This document shows positions 1 through 9,163 of a DNA stretch of 64,000 nucleotides, piece by piece. The DNA comes from Chitinophaga pinensis (lineage in GTDB: Bacteria; Bacteroidota; Bacteroidia; Chitinophagales; Chitinophagaceae), in NCBI GenBank assembly GCA_945872815.1, contig CAMCAY010000001.1, positions 62,001-126,000 on the forward strand, read 5' to 3'. The first letter of the stretch is position 1; each line of letters opens with the position of its first letter. Below the pieces are notes generated by a model. That model saw nothing but the letters and a program-made list of their open reading frames with translations, was not told the origin of the DNA and made no database searches. A program made the position numbers and the translations under genes.

Positions 1-787
1 AGTTAGATCGTGCAATTGTCAATATGATGGCTTTGTATAGTTTTTGTTTTTTTAAAACAATTAATATATTTCTTGTGGAATAGTATTCACGCCAAAGAGA
101 TTTGATTTCTTTTCTTTTACCTCTGTTGACTTGTAAGTTCATTCTATTATAAAACAATCTGTGTTTTTTATATAGTTCCTTATTTGTCAATAGGTGATAT
201 CCGGCACTTTGTAAACGAAGATCGAAGTCCAATTCCTCAAAACCATAAAACAATTTTTCATCCGGTAAAATATTGTTTTCTACAATTACTTTAGCGTTGA
301 TTAATTTGCACATTCCTCCTGCTATATTGTCAACTTCTATATTTCCTACACCATCCAATTCTTCATCTAATACCCTTTTCATAATTCCATTTTTTCTGTT
401 GAAAAACTGACCTACGGTACCAACGCATCCAAGGTTTTCAGCACTGTTAGCAATTTGAAGTAAAGACTCAAAAATATTATCAAATATTGGTGGGTTATCG
501 TCGTCAATCCATGCAATCCATGAAAACCCTTGAGCTGACAATTTTTCGAGTCCCTTTTTTGCAGCGCCAGCTGGCCCGGAATTATAACCAGTAGCAAAAT
601 ACTCTACATTATTATGGATATTATTTTCTGCAATAGTCTGGGCCGATTTGAGAGGATCATTATCAATAATAAGAATTTTGTTTGGAGGTGCTGTTTGATT
701 CAGTAATTTATTTATAGTGTCATTCAATATTTCAGGCCGTCGGTATGTCATGATAAATGCGGCGTAATTGGAGGTTGTTGGTTTCAT
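1..787 (-). CDS. Family 2 glycosyltransferase, 3' end outside window
   Basis: About 262 codons are visible from the ATG at 785-787; the gene runs off the left edge without a stop. The translation opens with a GT2-like core (MKPTTSNYAAFIMTYRRPEI), followed by an IDND segment and an acidic metal-binding motif, WIDDDNPP, near residue 93. Such enzymes transfer a sugar from a nucleotide-sugar to an acceptor on the cytoplasmic face of the inner membrane. Later features, such as FEELDFDLRLQSAGY, resemble the acceptor-side ED/EE motif of GT2 enzymes that act on polysaccharide repeat units, including galactofuranosyltransferase-like members. It is the most downstream visible gene of the minus-strand polysaccharide cluster, 19 bases after the previous stop. 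Donor and acceptor cannot be read from sequence. Confidence 0.85.
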   Translation of the reverse strand, partial: MKPTTSNYAAFIMTYRRPEILNDTINKLLNQTAPPNKILIIDNDPLKSAQTIAENNIHNNVEYFATGYNSGPAGAAKKGLEKLSAQGFSWIAWIDDDNPPIFDNIFESLLQIANSAENLGCVGTVGQFFNRKNGIMKRVLDEELDGVGNIEVDNIAGGMCKLINAKVIVENNILPDEKLFYGFEELDFDLRLQSAGYHLLTNKELYKKHRLFYNRMNLQVNRGKRKEIKSLWREYYSTRNILIVLKKQKLYKAIILTIARSN

Positions 788-806
788 TAATTGGAAATTA
801 TTGGAT

Positions 807-1715
807 TTATGGGAAAATACGTCTAGTGAGATTCTTTAACATTGTGGTCAAAAAAAGTCTGTTTTCTTTTTTTGATTCAAGTTTTGATATTTTTCTTAAC
901 AATAAAAAAGTATTAATTATTCCGGCGTTTTTATTACGAATCCAGTTCAGTGTTGCATAATAACTCTTCAATTTACTTTCAGTACTTTGGCCAATCCAAA
1001 TTCTATTTCCAGCATGTCTTCTAATCAGTGCCATAGGATGTGTCAGTTCTCCTCCAACTAGATTGCCACAAAACGCCAATCTTAACCACAATTCAGAATC
1101 TTGATGAAGTGTGAGGTCAGTGTTGAAATATCCTGCCTTTTCAAAAATTGTCTTTTTTAATAAAATACCATTCGTATGAAAATGCCCGTAAGTTCCTCTA
1201 ATTAAATAATGAAATAGCATTTTAGGATGTAGCTTTTTTCTTAGTGTAAAAACTTTTCCATTGGGTTCATCCAAATATCCAACAGCACAATAAACACCAT
1301 CAATGTCAATTTGGGATTTTATTTTTTTTATGGCTAACGTAAATCTGTTTTTACAATAAACATCATCTGCATCTAAAAAAGCGATTAAATTATAAGTGGC
1401 ATTCTTGATTCCAAGATTACGACTTTCTGAAGCACCTAGGTTTTTGTTATCCGGATGAATGAATAATTTTACCTTATGATGAATTTCAACTAATTGCTTA
1501 CAAACAGCCAATGAATTGTCCTTTGATCCGTCTTCTATAAGTAATACTTCTCCTACGTCAGTTAAATGAACTGCAGACTGAACTGCTTCAGAAATATACA
1601 CAGATGCGTTGTATACCGGAATTATTACACTAATCAAAGGTGCTATAGTTGGTTTTTTAAAACAGCCGACTCTTCTTTTTTCCAAATTAATTTGGCTAGT
1701 AACGGAAAATGACAA
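807..1715 (-). CDS. Family 2 glycosyltransferase
   Basis: The protein is about 302 residues with a clear GT-A fold start (LISVIIPVYNASVYISEAV), an EDGSKDNS segment and the DXD-type motif AFLDADD that coordinates the nucleotide-sugar metal. A later LHQDSELWLRL segment matches the usual acceptor-side acidic motif. The only ATG places the start 73 bases inside the preceding gene, and about 28 residues precede the GT core. A TTG at codon 11 or 27 would remove most of the overlap, so the start is uncertain. No membrane segment is evident. It probably adds one sugar to the growing lipid-linked repeat unit; the specificity is unknown. Confidence 0.85.
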   Translation of the reverse strand: MSFSVTSQINLEKRRVGCFKKPTIAPLISVIIPVYNASVYISEAVQSAVHLTDVGEVLLIEDGSKDNSLAVCKQLVEIHHKVKLFIHPDNKNLGASESRNLGIKNATYNLIAFLDADDVYCKNRFTLAIKKIKSQIDIDGVYCAVGYLDEPNGKVFTLRKKLHPKMLFHYLIRGTYGHFHTNGILLKKTIFEKAGYFNTDLTLHQDSELWLRLAFCGNLVGGELTHPMALIRRHAGNRIWIGQSTESKLKSYYATLNWIRNKNAGIINTFLLLRKISKLESKKENRLFLTTMLKNLTRRIFP

Positions 1716-2533
1716 ATAAACAATCTAAGAAAACCTTTTACATGCATTGGGTTGTTCTTCCATGCTTTTAAAAAATATTTCTTTGAATCACTAAGATGAG
1801 AAAGCTTATATAGTGCAACGGCTGTGCTTTGCAAATACATTCTTTTAACTCTTTTGTGATTTTCAAACCACTCTTTATGTTTATTCAAACAGTAAATATT
1901 GGATTCTGCTCTGTTTTTTAGATTTCGTCCACCTCCATCAGCAGTTGGAAAATAAATTAAATTAGTAGAATCAATAAAACCGACATTTATTGGATTAGCT
2001 TGAATACGTATGCTTAATTCAGTGTTCTCTCCAAAGCGCATATTGCAATCATATTGTCCGATATTAATAAAAAAATCTTTTTTAATTGCAAATGCTCCCG
2101 CTAATAATCTCTTGTAAATTTCTTTAGCAGAAATAATTTCATCATTTAATGTTTTATCTTTCGAGATATTTCTTTTCATTACTCTTACACCACAACATAT
2201 CAAATCATAGTCATTGTCAGTAATCACTTTAATAAAATCAGTCAGCCATTTTTGTTCAAAAGAATCATCGCTATCAAGAAAAACCAGGTAATTAGAAGTT
2301 GCAAAATTAGCTCCGGTATTTCTTGCTACACTAACCCCTTGATTTTGTTGAAAATAATACTTGATTCTTTTATCCTCAAAACTTGATACGATATCCGATG
2401 TATTGTCTTCAGATCCATCATCTACAATAACAACTTCAAAATCTTGAAAAGATTGTTCTAAAATTAAAATAAGTGTGGATTTAAGATACGTTGCTCTGTT
2501 ATAGGTAGGAATAATAATACTTAAATACGGCAT
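1643..2533 (-). CDS. Family 2 glycosyltransferase
   Basis: The 296-residue protein starts directly with the GT2 core MPYLSIIIPTYNRATYLKST, has a VDDGSEDNT nucleotide-binding segment and a VFLDSDDSF DXD motif. MRFGENTELSIRI supplies the acceptor-side acidic residues. Length and layout are normal for a soluble or peripheral GT2 of a polysaccharide locus. The 3' end overlaps the annotated start of the next gene by 73 bases, which suggests translational coupling or a misplaced start in that gene. The sugar specificity is not predictable. Confidence 0.88.
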   Translation of the reverse strand: MPYLSIIIPTYNRATYLKSTLILILEQSFQDFEVVIVDDGSEDNTSDIVSSFEDKRIKYYFQQNQGVSVARNTGANFATSNYLVFLDSDDSFEQKWLTDFIKVITDNDYDLICCGVRVMKRNISKDKTLNDEIISAKEIYKRLLAGAFAIKKDFFINIGQYDCNMRFGENTELSIRIQANPINVGFIDSTNLIYFPTADGGGRNLKNRAESNIYCLNKHKEWFENHKRVKRMYLQSTAVALYKLSHLSDSKKYFLKAWKNNPMHVKGFLRLFICHFPLLAKLIWKKEESAVLKNQL

Positions 2534-2605
2534 GAATTAATTTTGTCTTTAGGATAAAGATTAAAGGTTCTATAGAATTACAACCTCATTTTTGACGATA
2601 ATTAT

Positions 2606-4147
2606 TTACTTGGTTGAATGGACAATTAAAACATCATTTTTAAACCTGTAAATATTACTTGCATTAAAAACAAGGGCACTATCGATAGGTTTATCCAACG
2701 GATTATTAAAAATCAAAATGGCTGTATTGTTTTTTTTAAACTCTTCACAAAAATCAGCATGCAATTTCTCGTACTCAATTTCGTTTTTTTCTCTGAATTT
2801 GCCTTTTGTAAAAACTCTTTTTGAAGGTATTTCATTGATTTTTGTAAAATTCATCGCATAAGAAAGATTTCTCGACTCGTTTGAGTAAATTCTATACTCT
2901 ACATTATTGTCAAATTGAATTTCTTTTAACTGTACAACTACTGGTTTTTTTTCAAATTCAATAAGATAATTGATAAACTTACTTTTATCTGAGTAGATTA
3001 ATATAAAAACATAAATAAATGAATAGCATATACTCAATATTGCCGATGCATTCATTAATTTAATCGAGCGCTTTGGGACGTTTTTATATGAAAGAATAAT
3101 CCATAAAAGAAAACTTAGAATCGAAGGAAAAAGTGTGCGCGAATTCAATTCTTCCCATTCAGTATATTGACATAGTGAAAAAAAACAAAACCAATAATAT
3201 AGACTGAATAATAAAAAGATGTTTTCAATTCTATTTATTCCATTTCCAAAAATAAATGTTTTAATGAGTAAGGATATAACTAGAATCATAAAAACAATAC
3301 CGATGTAATGCGGAATTAACAATTCAATGGACTTTGAAAATACTGAACTAAAATATACCCTACCCGAAGAAGATAAATTAGTATAAAATAAATTTAAATT
3401 AGTAAATGATTTCTCTATTTTGGTAATAAACGAATCGCCTTGGAAGTGTTCTATGACTGTACCATTTACTACTTTAAATAAATAAAAACTGACAACTACA
3501 AATATGACTGGTAAGAGTAAAATAAAATAATTGATTTTTCTTCTTCCATATACCAAGCTAACTATCAAGAGAAAGGGTACGAGTATGATTGAATTGTATT
3601 TCACCCATACAGATAATGCGGCAATTACTGCAGTAGCAATCAACCATTTCGTATCAAAGGTTTTAATCCATTTAATCAACAACAAAAAATATACATTCAA
3701 AAAGAAAAAGAATAATATATCGGCATGAGCAGTTAAAACTATTTTTATAAGCAACCAATTGATCATCAAAACAAAAGTCATTAATACACTTTCATGAAAA
3801 TTGGTTTCGGATTTTTGCTTACAAGCTCTGATGATATAATAGAGTATGTATGATGAGGCTAATGTCAATATAATATTAATTACATAAAGACTTGTTGAAG
3901 CACTGACGGATAGCGTTTTCGAAATCAAAAAAACTAAAAATGGAAATCCCGGCGAAAAAGAACTTGAATGGGGGAATTCTCCTTTATTAATTCTATTGGC
4001 CATTTCCAGATAAGAAACAGTATCCGTAAAATACAGCAGCCCTGATTTATAAATCAAAATCGAAATAATTGCAACATAAGCAATTATTAAAAAATAAAAT
4101 AGGGGTCTGACTTTTGTATATTTCTGTGAAAGTTCCATTTTCAACAA
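2606..4147 (-). CDS. Polytopic GT-C type membrane glycosyltransferase-like protein
   Basis: This 513-residue protein has roughly ten hydrophobic segments spread over the first 390 residues and a soluble C-terminal tail of about 110 residues. The first predicted periplasmic loop (LLYFTDTVSYLEMANRI, Asp42) resembles the catalytic-Asp loop of the PMT/ArnT/GT39 and related GT-C families, which use polyprenyl-phosphate sugars on the outer side of the membrane. Position in a glycan cluster fits a role in modifying lipid-linked or exported glycan. No motif proves the family, and an O-antigen polymerase-like role is a less likely alternative. The start could be Met1 or Met4; there is no overlap to decide. 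Confidence 0.65.
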   Translation of the reverse strand: MLKMELSQKYTKVRPLFYFLIIAYVAIISILIYKSGLLYFTDTVSYLEMANRINKGEFPHSSSFSPGFPFLVFLISKTLSVSASTSLYVINIILTLASSYILYYIIRACKQKSETNFHESVLMTFVLMINWLLIKIVLTAHADILFFFFLNVYFLLLIKWIKTFDTKWLIATAVIAALSVWVKYNSIILVPFLLIVSLVYGRRKINYFILLLPVIFVVVSFYLFKVVNGTVIEHFQGDSFITKIEKSFTNLNLFYTNLSSSGRVYFSSVFSKSIELLIPHYIGIVFMILVISLLIKTFIFGNGINRIENIFLLFSLYYWFCFFSLCQYTEWEELNSRTLFPSILSFLLWIILSYKNVPKRSIKLMNASAILSICYSFIYVFILIYSDKSKFINYLIEFEKKPVVVQLKEIQFDNNVEYRIYSNESRNLSYAMNFTKINEIPSKRVFTKGKFREKNEIEYEKLHADFCEEFKKNNTAILIFNNPLDKPIDSALVFNASNIYRFKNDVLIVHSTK

Positions 4148-4159
4148 TAAAGTTGATTT

Positions 4160-5290
4160 TTATAACTCACTGATCGAATTAAGAATCTGTTTTACTTCTA
4201 CAATGTCCAACTCGTAATAAAAGGGTAAACGAACTAGGCAGTTTGAAAATTTGTCGGAATTAGCAAGAGCTCTTCCATCATGTTTATTTTTATAGAATTC
4301 ACTGCTATGCAAAGAAAGATAATGAAAAACGGGATGGATATCTTTGTTTTTTAAATGATTGATTAATTTCGTTCTTTGATCAATATTTTGCAGCACCAAG
4401 TAAAACATGTGAGCATTATTAGTGGCGTAAGATGGAATTACAGGCAATGAAATAGATGGAATTTTTAACTTACTTAATTCATCATAATAAGTGTCCCAAA
4501 TTTCATTTCTTTTATTTTGAATATCCTTAATGTTTTCTATTTGTGCCCATAAAAATGCTGCAATAACTTCAGAAGGCAAAAAGGAGGATCCTGTATCTAC
4601 CCATCCATATTTATTAACCTCGCCTCTGAAAAACTCTGCTCTATTCGTTCCTTTCTCCCAAATTATTTCAGCACGATGAACAAATCTTTCGTCATTGACT
4701 ACCAACATTCCTCCTTCACCTGCGATAATATTTTTAGTTTCATGAAAAGAAAATGCAGATAAATGACCTATGCTTCCCAAAGCTCTTTTTTTTCCGTCTT
4801 TGTTTACATGAAAACTGTCAATTGCCTGAGCGGCGTCTTCAATCACTAGCAAATTATATTTATTGGCTAAAGACATAATAGCATCCATATCACAGGCAAC
4901 GCCTGCATAATGAACAGGTACAATGGCTTTGGTTTTCGGCGTAATCAAGCTTTCTATTTTCCCTACATCTATATTAGGATTGTCATAGTAAGAATCAGCA
5001 AACACAACCTTTGCACCTTGCCTTATAAAGGCGATTGCAGTTGAAACAAACGTATAACTCGGAATGATCACTTCATCTCCGGGTTGTATATCTGCAAGTA
5101 TAGCACACATTTCAAGTGCATCAGTACACGAAGTTGTAAGTAAACATTTTTTGAATCCATATTGCTGCTCAAAAAAATCCTGACACATTTTAGTATATTT
5201 CCCATTGCCGGATATTTTTCCTGTTTTTACGGCATCTTCAATGTAATGAGTTTCTTGTCCTGTTAAATAAGGTTTGTTGAATGGTATCAT
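4160..5290 (-). CDS. wecE: dTDP-4-amino-4,6-dideoxygalactose transaminase (WecE/RffA type)
   Basis: This PLP-dependent DegT/DnrJ/EryC1/StrS aminotransferase of 376 residues closely follows the E. coli WecE pattern: MIPFNKP at the N-terminus, TSCTDALEM, PGDEVIIPSYTFVSTA, VPVHYAGVACDMD, IEDAAQ, and the PLP lysine Lys186 in SFHETKN. WecE converts dTDP-4-keto-6-deoxyglucose to dTDP-4-amino-4,6-dideoxygalactose (TDP-Fuc4N) with glutamate as amino donor. Its dTDP-sugar supply genes (rfbA/rfbB) are not in this window, so the substrate must come from elsewhere. The product could feed the formyltransferase or acetyltransferase homologues in the same cluster. The stop lies 2 bases before the next start. 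The family is certain and the exact product likely. Confidence 0.88.
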   Translation of the reverse strand: MIPFNKPYLTGQETHYIEDAVKTGKISGNGKYTKMCQDFFEQQYGFKKCLLTTSCTDALEMCAILADIQPGDEVIIPSYTFVSTAIAFIRQGAKVVFADSYYDNPNIDVGKIESLITPKTKAIVPVHYAGVACDMDAIMSLANKYNLLVIEDAAQAIDSFHVNKDGKKRALGSIGHLSAFSFHETKNIIAGEGGMLVVNDERFVHRAEIIWEKGTNRAEFFRGEVNKYGWVDTGSSFLPSEVIAAFLWAQIENIKDIQNKRNEIWDTYYDELSKLKIPSISLPVIPSYATNNAHMFYLVLQNIDQRTKLINHLKNKDIHPVFHYLSLHSSEFYKNKHDGRALANSDKFSNCLVRLPFYYELDIVEVKQILNSISEL

Positions 5291-5292
5291 TG

Positions 5293-6423
5293 TTAATTAA
5301 ATTTCTTTTCTTTTATTCTTAAAAAATAAGATTCGAAATATTTATATGAATAATGGCTTACTATAAAAGATAAAATGAATACTGCACAATAAACAAAGAG
5401 ATTATACAAAAACATATTGTTACTAAAGTGTTTTGCCGCAATCGGAAATACTAAAAACATAATTAACGGATGATACAAATAAACTCCATAAGAAATTATT
5501 CCAAATTTTGACAAAAAATTGTTTCTAACCGCTAATGAATTATTATTATCAATTGTAAAGTATAGAAAAAAAAGAAATAAAAAACTGAGAAGGTAAAATT
5601 GAACAGGTATAGAAAAAAAAGGTTTATACATTAACAACGAAATAGCTCCGCAAATCAATATATAAATTTGGGGTAAGGCAGAATACCTAGTTATTGTTTT
5701 TTTATGTTTATGATAAAAATACGCACCTGCAGATCCTATGACCAGGTATTGAAAAATAAAAGCTGTTTCAAATTTATCTGTGATTTTATTTTGAGTCAAT
5801 GAAACAAAAATATAAAGCAAAACCATTGTTGAGAAAAAGTAACCGATTTTCTTTTTATTTATGAATATGATGAAAAGCGGCCAAACTGTATAAAATTGTT
5901 CTTCCAAGCCAATTGACCATAAATGAGATGCACCAATTATAATCTTATGATGCCAAAACAGTAAAACATTTGGAAGGAATAAAATATATAAAAGTATCGT
6001 ATTTAAATTAGCGTAATTAGTAACTAGTATTTCATTATGATAAAATGTATTGTATTTAAACAAGTCAACTGTATTATTTAATGAAGGCATTATTATAAAT
6101 GCAGTTATTAGAATTAAATAATACAAAGGCCAAATTCTCAATACTCTTCTCATACAAAATTTGAAATAGTTTATCTTCCCATTATGCTCTTTTTCTTCTA
6201 AAAGTAAATGAGTGATCAAAAATCCGCTTAAAATAAAAAAAAGCATAACAGCGTAAAACCCCATGTTGCAAAAAAGAAATGCAGTAATTCTTTTGTCAAA
6301 AATATTCGCAACATTTTCTTTGCTCTTGAATTGTTCAATATGTTGTATCAACACTACAATTGCAGCAATACCCCTTATTTCATTGAGGCCCGAAAAATAT
6401 GTCTTTTTATTTTTTGCAATCAA
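5293..6423 (-). CDS. Acyltransferase 3 (OafA/YrhL-type) membrane O-acyltransferase
   Basis: The 376-residue integral membrane protein has about ten hydrophobic helices. The family signatures are visible: GLNEIRGIAAIVVLIQHIE with Arg17 and the conserved His28 in the first helix, and HLWSIGLEEQFYTVWPLF, the W-S-x-x-x-E-x-x-F-Y block. OafA-type proteins move acetyl groups from cytoplasmic acetyl-CoA across the membrane onto sugars. It has the same length as the next upstream gene and matches it along its length, so the pair is a tandem duplication, probably diverged for different hydroxyl positions. The acyl group and target are not known. Confidence 0.9.
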   Translation of the reverse strand: MIAKNKKTYFSGLNEIRGIAAIVVLIQHIEQFKSKENVANIFDKRITAFLFCNMGFYAVMLFFILSGFLITHLLLEEKEHNGKINYFKFCMRRVLRIWPLYYLILITAFIIMPSLNNTVDLFKYNTFYHNEILVTNYANLNTILLYILFLPNVLLFWHHKIIIGASHLWSIGLEEQFYTVWPLFIIFINKKKIGYFFSTMVLLYIFVSLTQNKITDKFETAFIFQYLVIGSAGAYFYHKHKKTITRYSALPQIYILICGAISLLMYKPFFSIPVQFYLLSFLFLFFLYFTIDNNNSLAVRNNFLSKFGIISYGVYLYHPLIMFLVFPIAAKHFSNNMFLYNLFVYCAVFILSFIVSHYSYKYFESYFLRIKEKKFN

Positions 6424-6456
6424 TTTTACGGGTATTAATCTTTAATTAAAAATAAT

Positions 6457-7587
6457 TCAACGAATAAACTTCTTTTCTTTCATTCTCAAAAAAAATGTTT
6501 CAAAATATTTAAAAGAAAAATGACTAAGTATACTGGTTAATAAAAAAACAATGAAATATATGACCAGATTGTATAAATACAAGTTTTCTAAAAGATATTT
6601 ATTAGCAGCCGGAATGATAAAATACATCGCCAAAAAATGATACATATATATACCATACGAAACCTTTCCTAAATAAACAATTAATGAATGGTTAAGTAGC
6701 CTAAAGTTACTATTAATGGTTATTAATATTAATGACAAAAACAAAAAGGATAATAGTAAGTTCTGATAGAAGTGATTTGTAATCTCAAAAAATAGTAATA
6801 AAAATATTGCTATTAAAATTAAATAATAAAACAATTTTTTTTGAAGGATATTAATAACCTTTTCTTTATGATATTTATAAATAACTGCTCCCAATGAGCC
6901 AATGGCCATATATTGAAATGGAAAGGTCTTGTTTATTATTTTTAGAAGCGGATTAACAGAATAATTGGTAAAACCAAAAAACAAAATGATAATTAAGAAT
7001 ACTCCTATAATTTTTTTTTTGCTAAATATAATAATGAGCAATGGCCAGAAAAGATAAAACTGTTCTTCTATTCCAACAGACCATAATTGAGAACAACCCA
7101 CAATAAATTTATTATACACCAACAGGGCCACATTGGGAAGAAAACTAATAAAAAGTATAAAACTCTTTCCTGAATAATTTGTTTCATCTATTACTTGAGA
7201 GAAATAATAAGGAGATGCGCTGAAAATATCTATATGTTTCGTCATGAAAGGTAACAACCAAAATGAAACGATTACAATTAAAAAATACAATGGCCATATT
7301 CTGTAAATTCTTCTTAGGTAGAATTTTTTAAGTGAAATGTCCTTATACCAATCTTTCTCATCAAAAAGCAAATAGGTAATTAAAAATCCGCTGAGCACAA
7401 AAAAAAGAAAAACACCATTTTCACCCAAGTGAAAAATAAAAAATCTAAGGTAGCGAAAGTCAAATAAACTAGTAATGCCATCTCTGTATTTATAAAACTC
7501 AATATGATGAAATACAACGGCAAAAGCAGCTATTGCCCTCAAACCATCCAACCCATTAAAATATATTTTTGGCTTTTTGTCTGTCAC
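6457..7587 (-). CDS. Acyltransferase 3 (OafA/YrhL-type), tandem paralogue
   Basis: This 376-residue membrane acyltransferase-3 protein has Arg17 and His27/His28 in GLDGLRAIAAFAVVFHHIE, and QLWSVGIEEQFYLFWPLL as the second family block. It is collinear with the neighbouring 5293-6423 gene over the whole length but clearly diverged, indicating an old tandem duplication. Its start codon overlaps by one base the stop of the NeuD-like acetyltransferase gene, consistent with coupled translation. The likely role is O-acetylation of the exported glycan at the inner membrane. Confidence 0.9.
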   Translation of the reverse strand: MTDKKPKIYFNGLDGLRAIAAFAVVFHHIEFYKYRDGITSLFDFRYLRFFIFHLGENGVFLFFVLSGFLITYLLFDEKDWYKDISLKKFYLRRIYRIWPLYFLIVIVSFWLLPFMTKHIDIFSASPYYFSQVIDETNYSGKSFILFISFLPNVALLVYNKFIVGCSQLWSVGIEEQFYLFWPLLIIIFSKKKIIGVFLIIILFFGFTNYSVNPLLKIINKTFPFQYMAIGSLGAVIYKYHKEKVINILQKKLFYYLILIAIFLLLFFEITNHFYQNLLLSFLFLSLILITINSNFRLLNHSLIVYLGKVSYGIYMYHFLAMYFIIPAANKYLLENLYLYNLVIYFIVFLLTSILSHFSFKYFETFFLRMKEKKFIR

Positions 7588-8219
7588 TACCTGATAAATC
7601 TATGTGGATTTCCTACATAAAGACCCGATGAAGTTATACTACTAATTACAACAGTGCCGGCTCCAATTTGTGTTCTATCTGCAATTTCGATATTGTCTAT
7701 CAATGTGGAATTTATTCCGATGACACACTGTTCTCCTACTTTTACAAAACCTGCAATAGCTACTCTAGGAGACAAAAAAGAATTTCTTCCAATAATTGTG
7801 TCGTGTGCTATTGTACATCCCACATTTAAAATGGAGTTAGCAGATATTATTGCTTTTGAATCAATTATACATCCTGGATATACAACCGACCCCTGTTCAA
7901 TATTCGCGCTCTTATCCACCCAAGCTGATGAATGGATTATTTTACCGAAAGGAATGTTGTGTTGAATAAAATACTCATAGACCTCCTTTTTTTTATTCAA
8001 GTGTTTATATCCGATGGCTATTATCAATTCATGAAAAAGACCGTCATTGAAGGAAGAGAGAATTGTGTCACTACCACCAATTATCTGAAACCCATGTATA
8101 TTTTTTTCTGAGTTAAAATCATCAAAGAAAATTATTTTATCATAATGGTTGTCAGAAACGGCATAATGTGCAATTTGCTGCCCAAGATCTGCTGAACCTA
8201 ATATAGCTAATGTTTTCAC
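7587..8219 (-). CDS. NeuD/PglD-family sugar acetyltransferase
   Basis: The protein is 210 residues. An N-terminal Rossmann-like PglD_N region (MKTLAILGSADLGQQIAHYA) binds the sugar nucleotide, and a left-handed beta-helix of hexapeptide repeats follows from about residue 100 to 205. The catalytic histidine of the family is visible as His139 in GCTIAHDTIIG. PglD acetylates the 4-amino group of UDP-4-amino sugars and NeuD-type relatives O-acetylate sialic acid. With a WecE-like aminotransferase in the cluster, N-acetylation of a 4-amino-4,6-dideoxy sugar is a reasonable inference. It overlaps its upstream neighbour by 4 bases. Confidence 0.88.
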   Translation of the reverse strand: MKTLAILGSADLGQQIAHYAVSDNHYDKIIFFDDFNSEKNIHGFQIIGGSDTILSSFNDGLFHELIIAIGYKHLNKKKEVYEYFIQHNIPFGKIIHSSAWVDKSANIEQGSVVYPGCIIDSKAIISANSILNVGCTIAHDTIIGRNSFLSPRVAIAGFVKVGEQCVIGINSTLIDNIEIADRTQIGAGTVVISSITSSGLYVGNPHRFIR

Positions 8220-9163
8220 TGTTTTTTTTCCTTATTTATGTTGATATACTCTTTTACAGAAAACAAAGGTCTGTTTTTGGATTCTTTATAAATCCTTCCG
8301 ATGTATAATGAAACGATTCCAAGAAAAAAGAGCTGTACTCCAATACCAATTATAATCAATGAAATGGTAGATGTCCAACCTGTTTGATATTCAATAAAAA
8401 ATACTTTTTCAATTGCGAGCAATATTAAACTAGCTATTCCAGCAAGTATAAATATAAACCCCAATCTTACTGCAAATTTCAAAGGCAATTCTGAAAAATC
8501 AAAAATAGCATCAAATGCCAACTGCATCTTCTTTTTGAAATTAAACTTAGTGGTTCCTGCAAATCTTTCTCGCTGTTCTATTTCTATTGTTGTATAATTC
8601 ATTCCCACTTTCATAAACAAGCCTTCTACAAATCGGTTTGTTTCTTTATAAGCCAATAAATTTTCTGCAAATGATTTCGTAAACATTCTCATAACTGCAA
8701 TTCCTTTTGGAATTGCAAGACCTGTATATTTATTTAGTGTTCCCCAGAAAATTTTTGAATATAATCGGTTGATAAATGAGTCTTTTTTTTCTATTCTGAT
8801 ACCCCACACCAAATCATACCCTTTTTCAATTGTTTCCAGAAATCTAGGTATTTCCTTAGGCGGATCTTGTAAGTCTGGGTCCATATATAAAATATAATCT
8901 CCTGTGGCATAAGTAAATGCGGCTGTTGCGGCAAATGCCTTTCCGTGGTTATAAGAAAGTACTAGCAACTTGATTTTATCGTTTGTTTTAGCCGCTTCTT
9001 TTATAATTTGTACCGTATGGTCTTTACTACCATCATCCACAAAAACATACTCATACTCTATATTTAAAGAATCTAGCACTTCCTTTGTTTCAATTAAAAA
9101 TTGCAAGATGACTTCCTGCTCATAATAAACCGGTACAGCTAAGGATAGTTTCTTTTTTAACAC
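8216..9163 (-). CDS. DPM1/GtrB-like polyprenyl-phosphate glycosyltransferase
   Basis: The protein has 315 residues with a GT2 domain followed by two C-terminal transmembrane helices (about residues 235-257 and 268-295). Signatures are SLAVPVYYEQEV, FVDDGSKDHT, YMDPDLQDPP (metal-binding DPD) and RFAGTTKFNFKKKMQLAFDAI, the typical R-x-G-x-S/T-K/F segment of DPM1/ArnC/GtrB enzymes. These load a sugar onto undecaprenyl phosphate, giving a donor for periplasmic GT-C enzymes. The membrane GT-C protein at 2606-4147 is the natural candidate partner, though that link is inferred. It overlaps the HAD gene upstream by 7 bases. Confidence 0.9.
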   Translation of the reverse strand: MLKKKLSLAVPVYYEQEVILQFLIETKEVLDSLNIEYEYVFVDDGSKDHTVQIIKEAAKTNDKIKLLVLSYNHGKAFAATAAFTYATGDYILYMDPDLQDPPKEIPRFLETIEKGYDLVWGIRIEKKDSFINRLYSKIFWGTLNKYTGLAIPKGIAVMRMFTKSFAENLLAYKETNRFVEGLFMKVGMNYTTIEIEQRERFAGTTKFNFKKKMQLAFDAIFDFSELPLKFAVRLGFIFILAGIASLILLAIEKVFFIEYQTGWTSTISLIIIGIGVQLFFLGIVSLYIGRIYKESKNRPLFSVKEYININKEKKQ

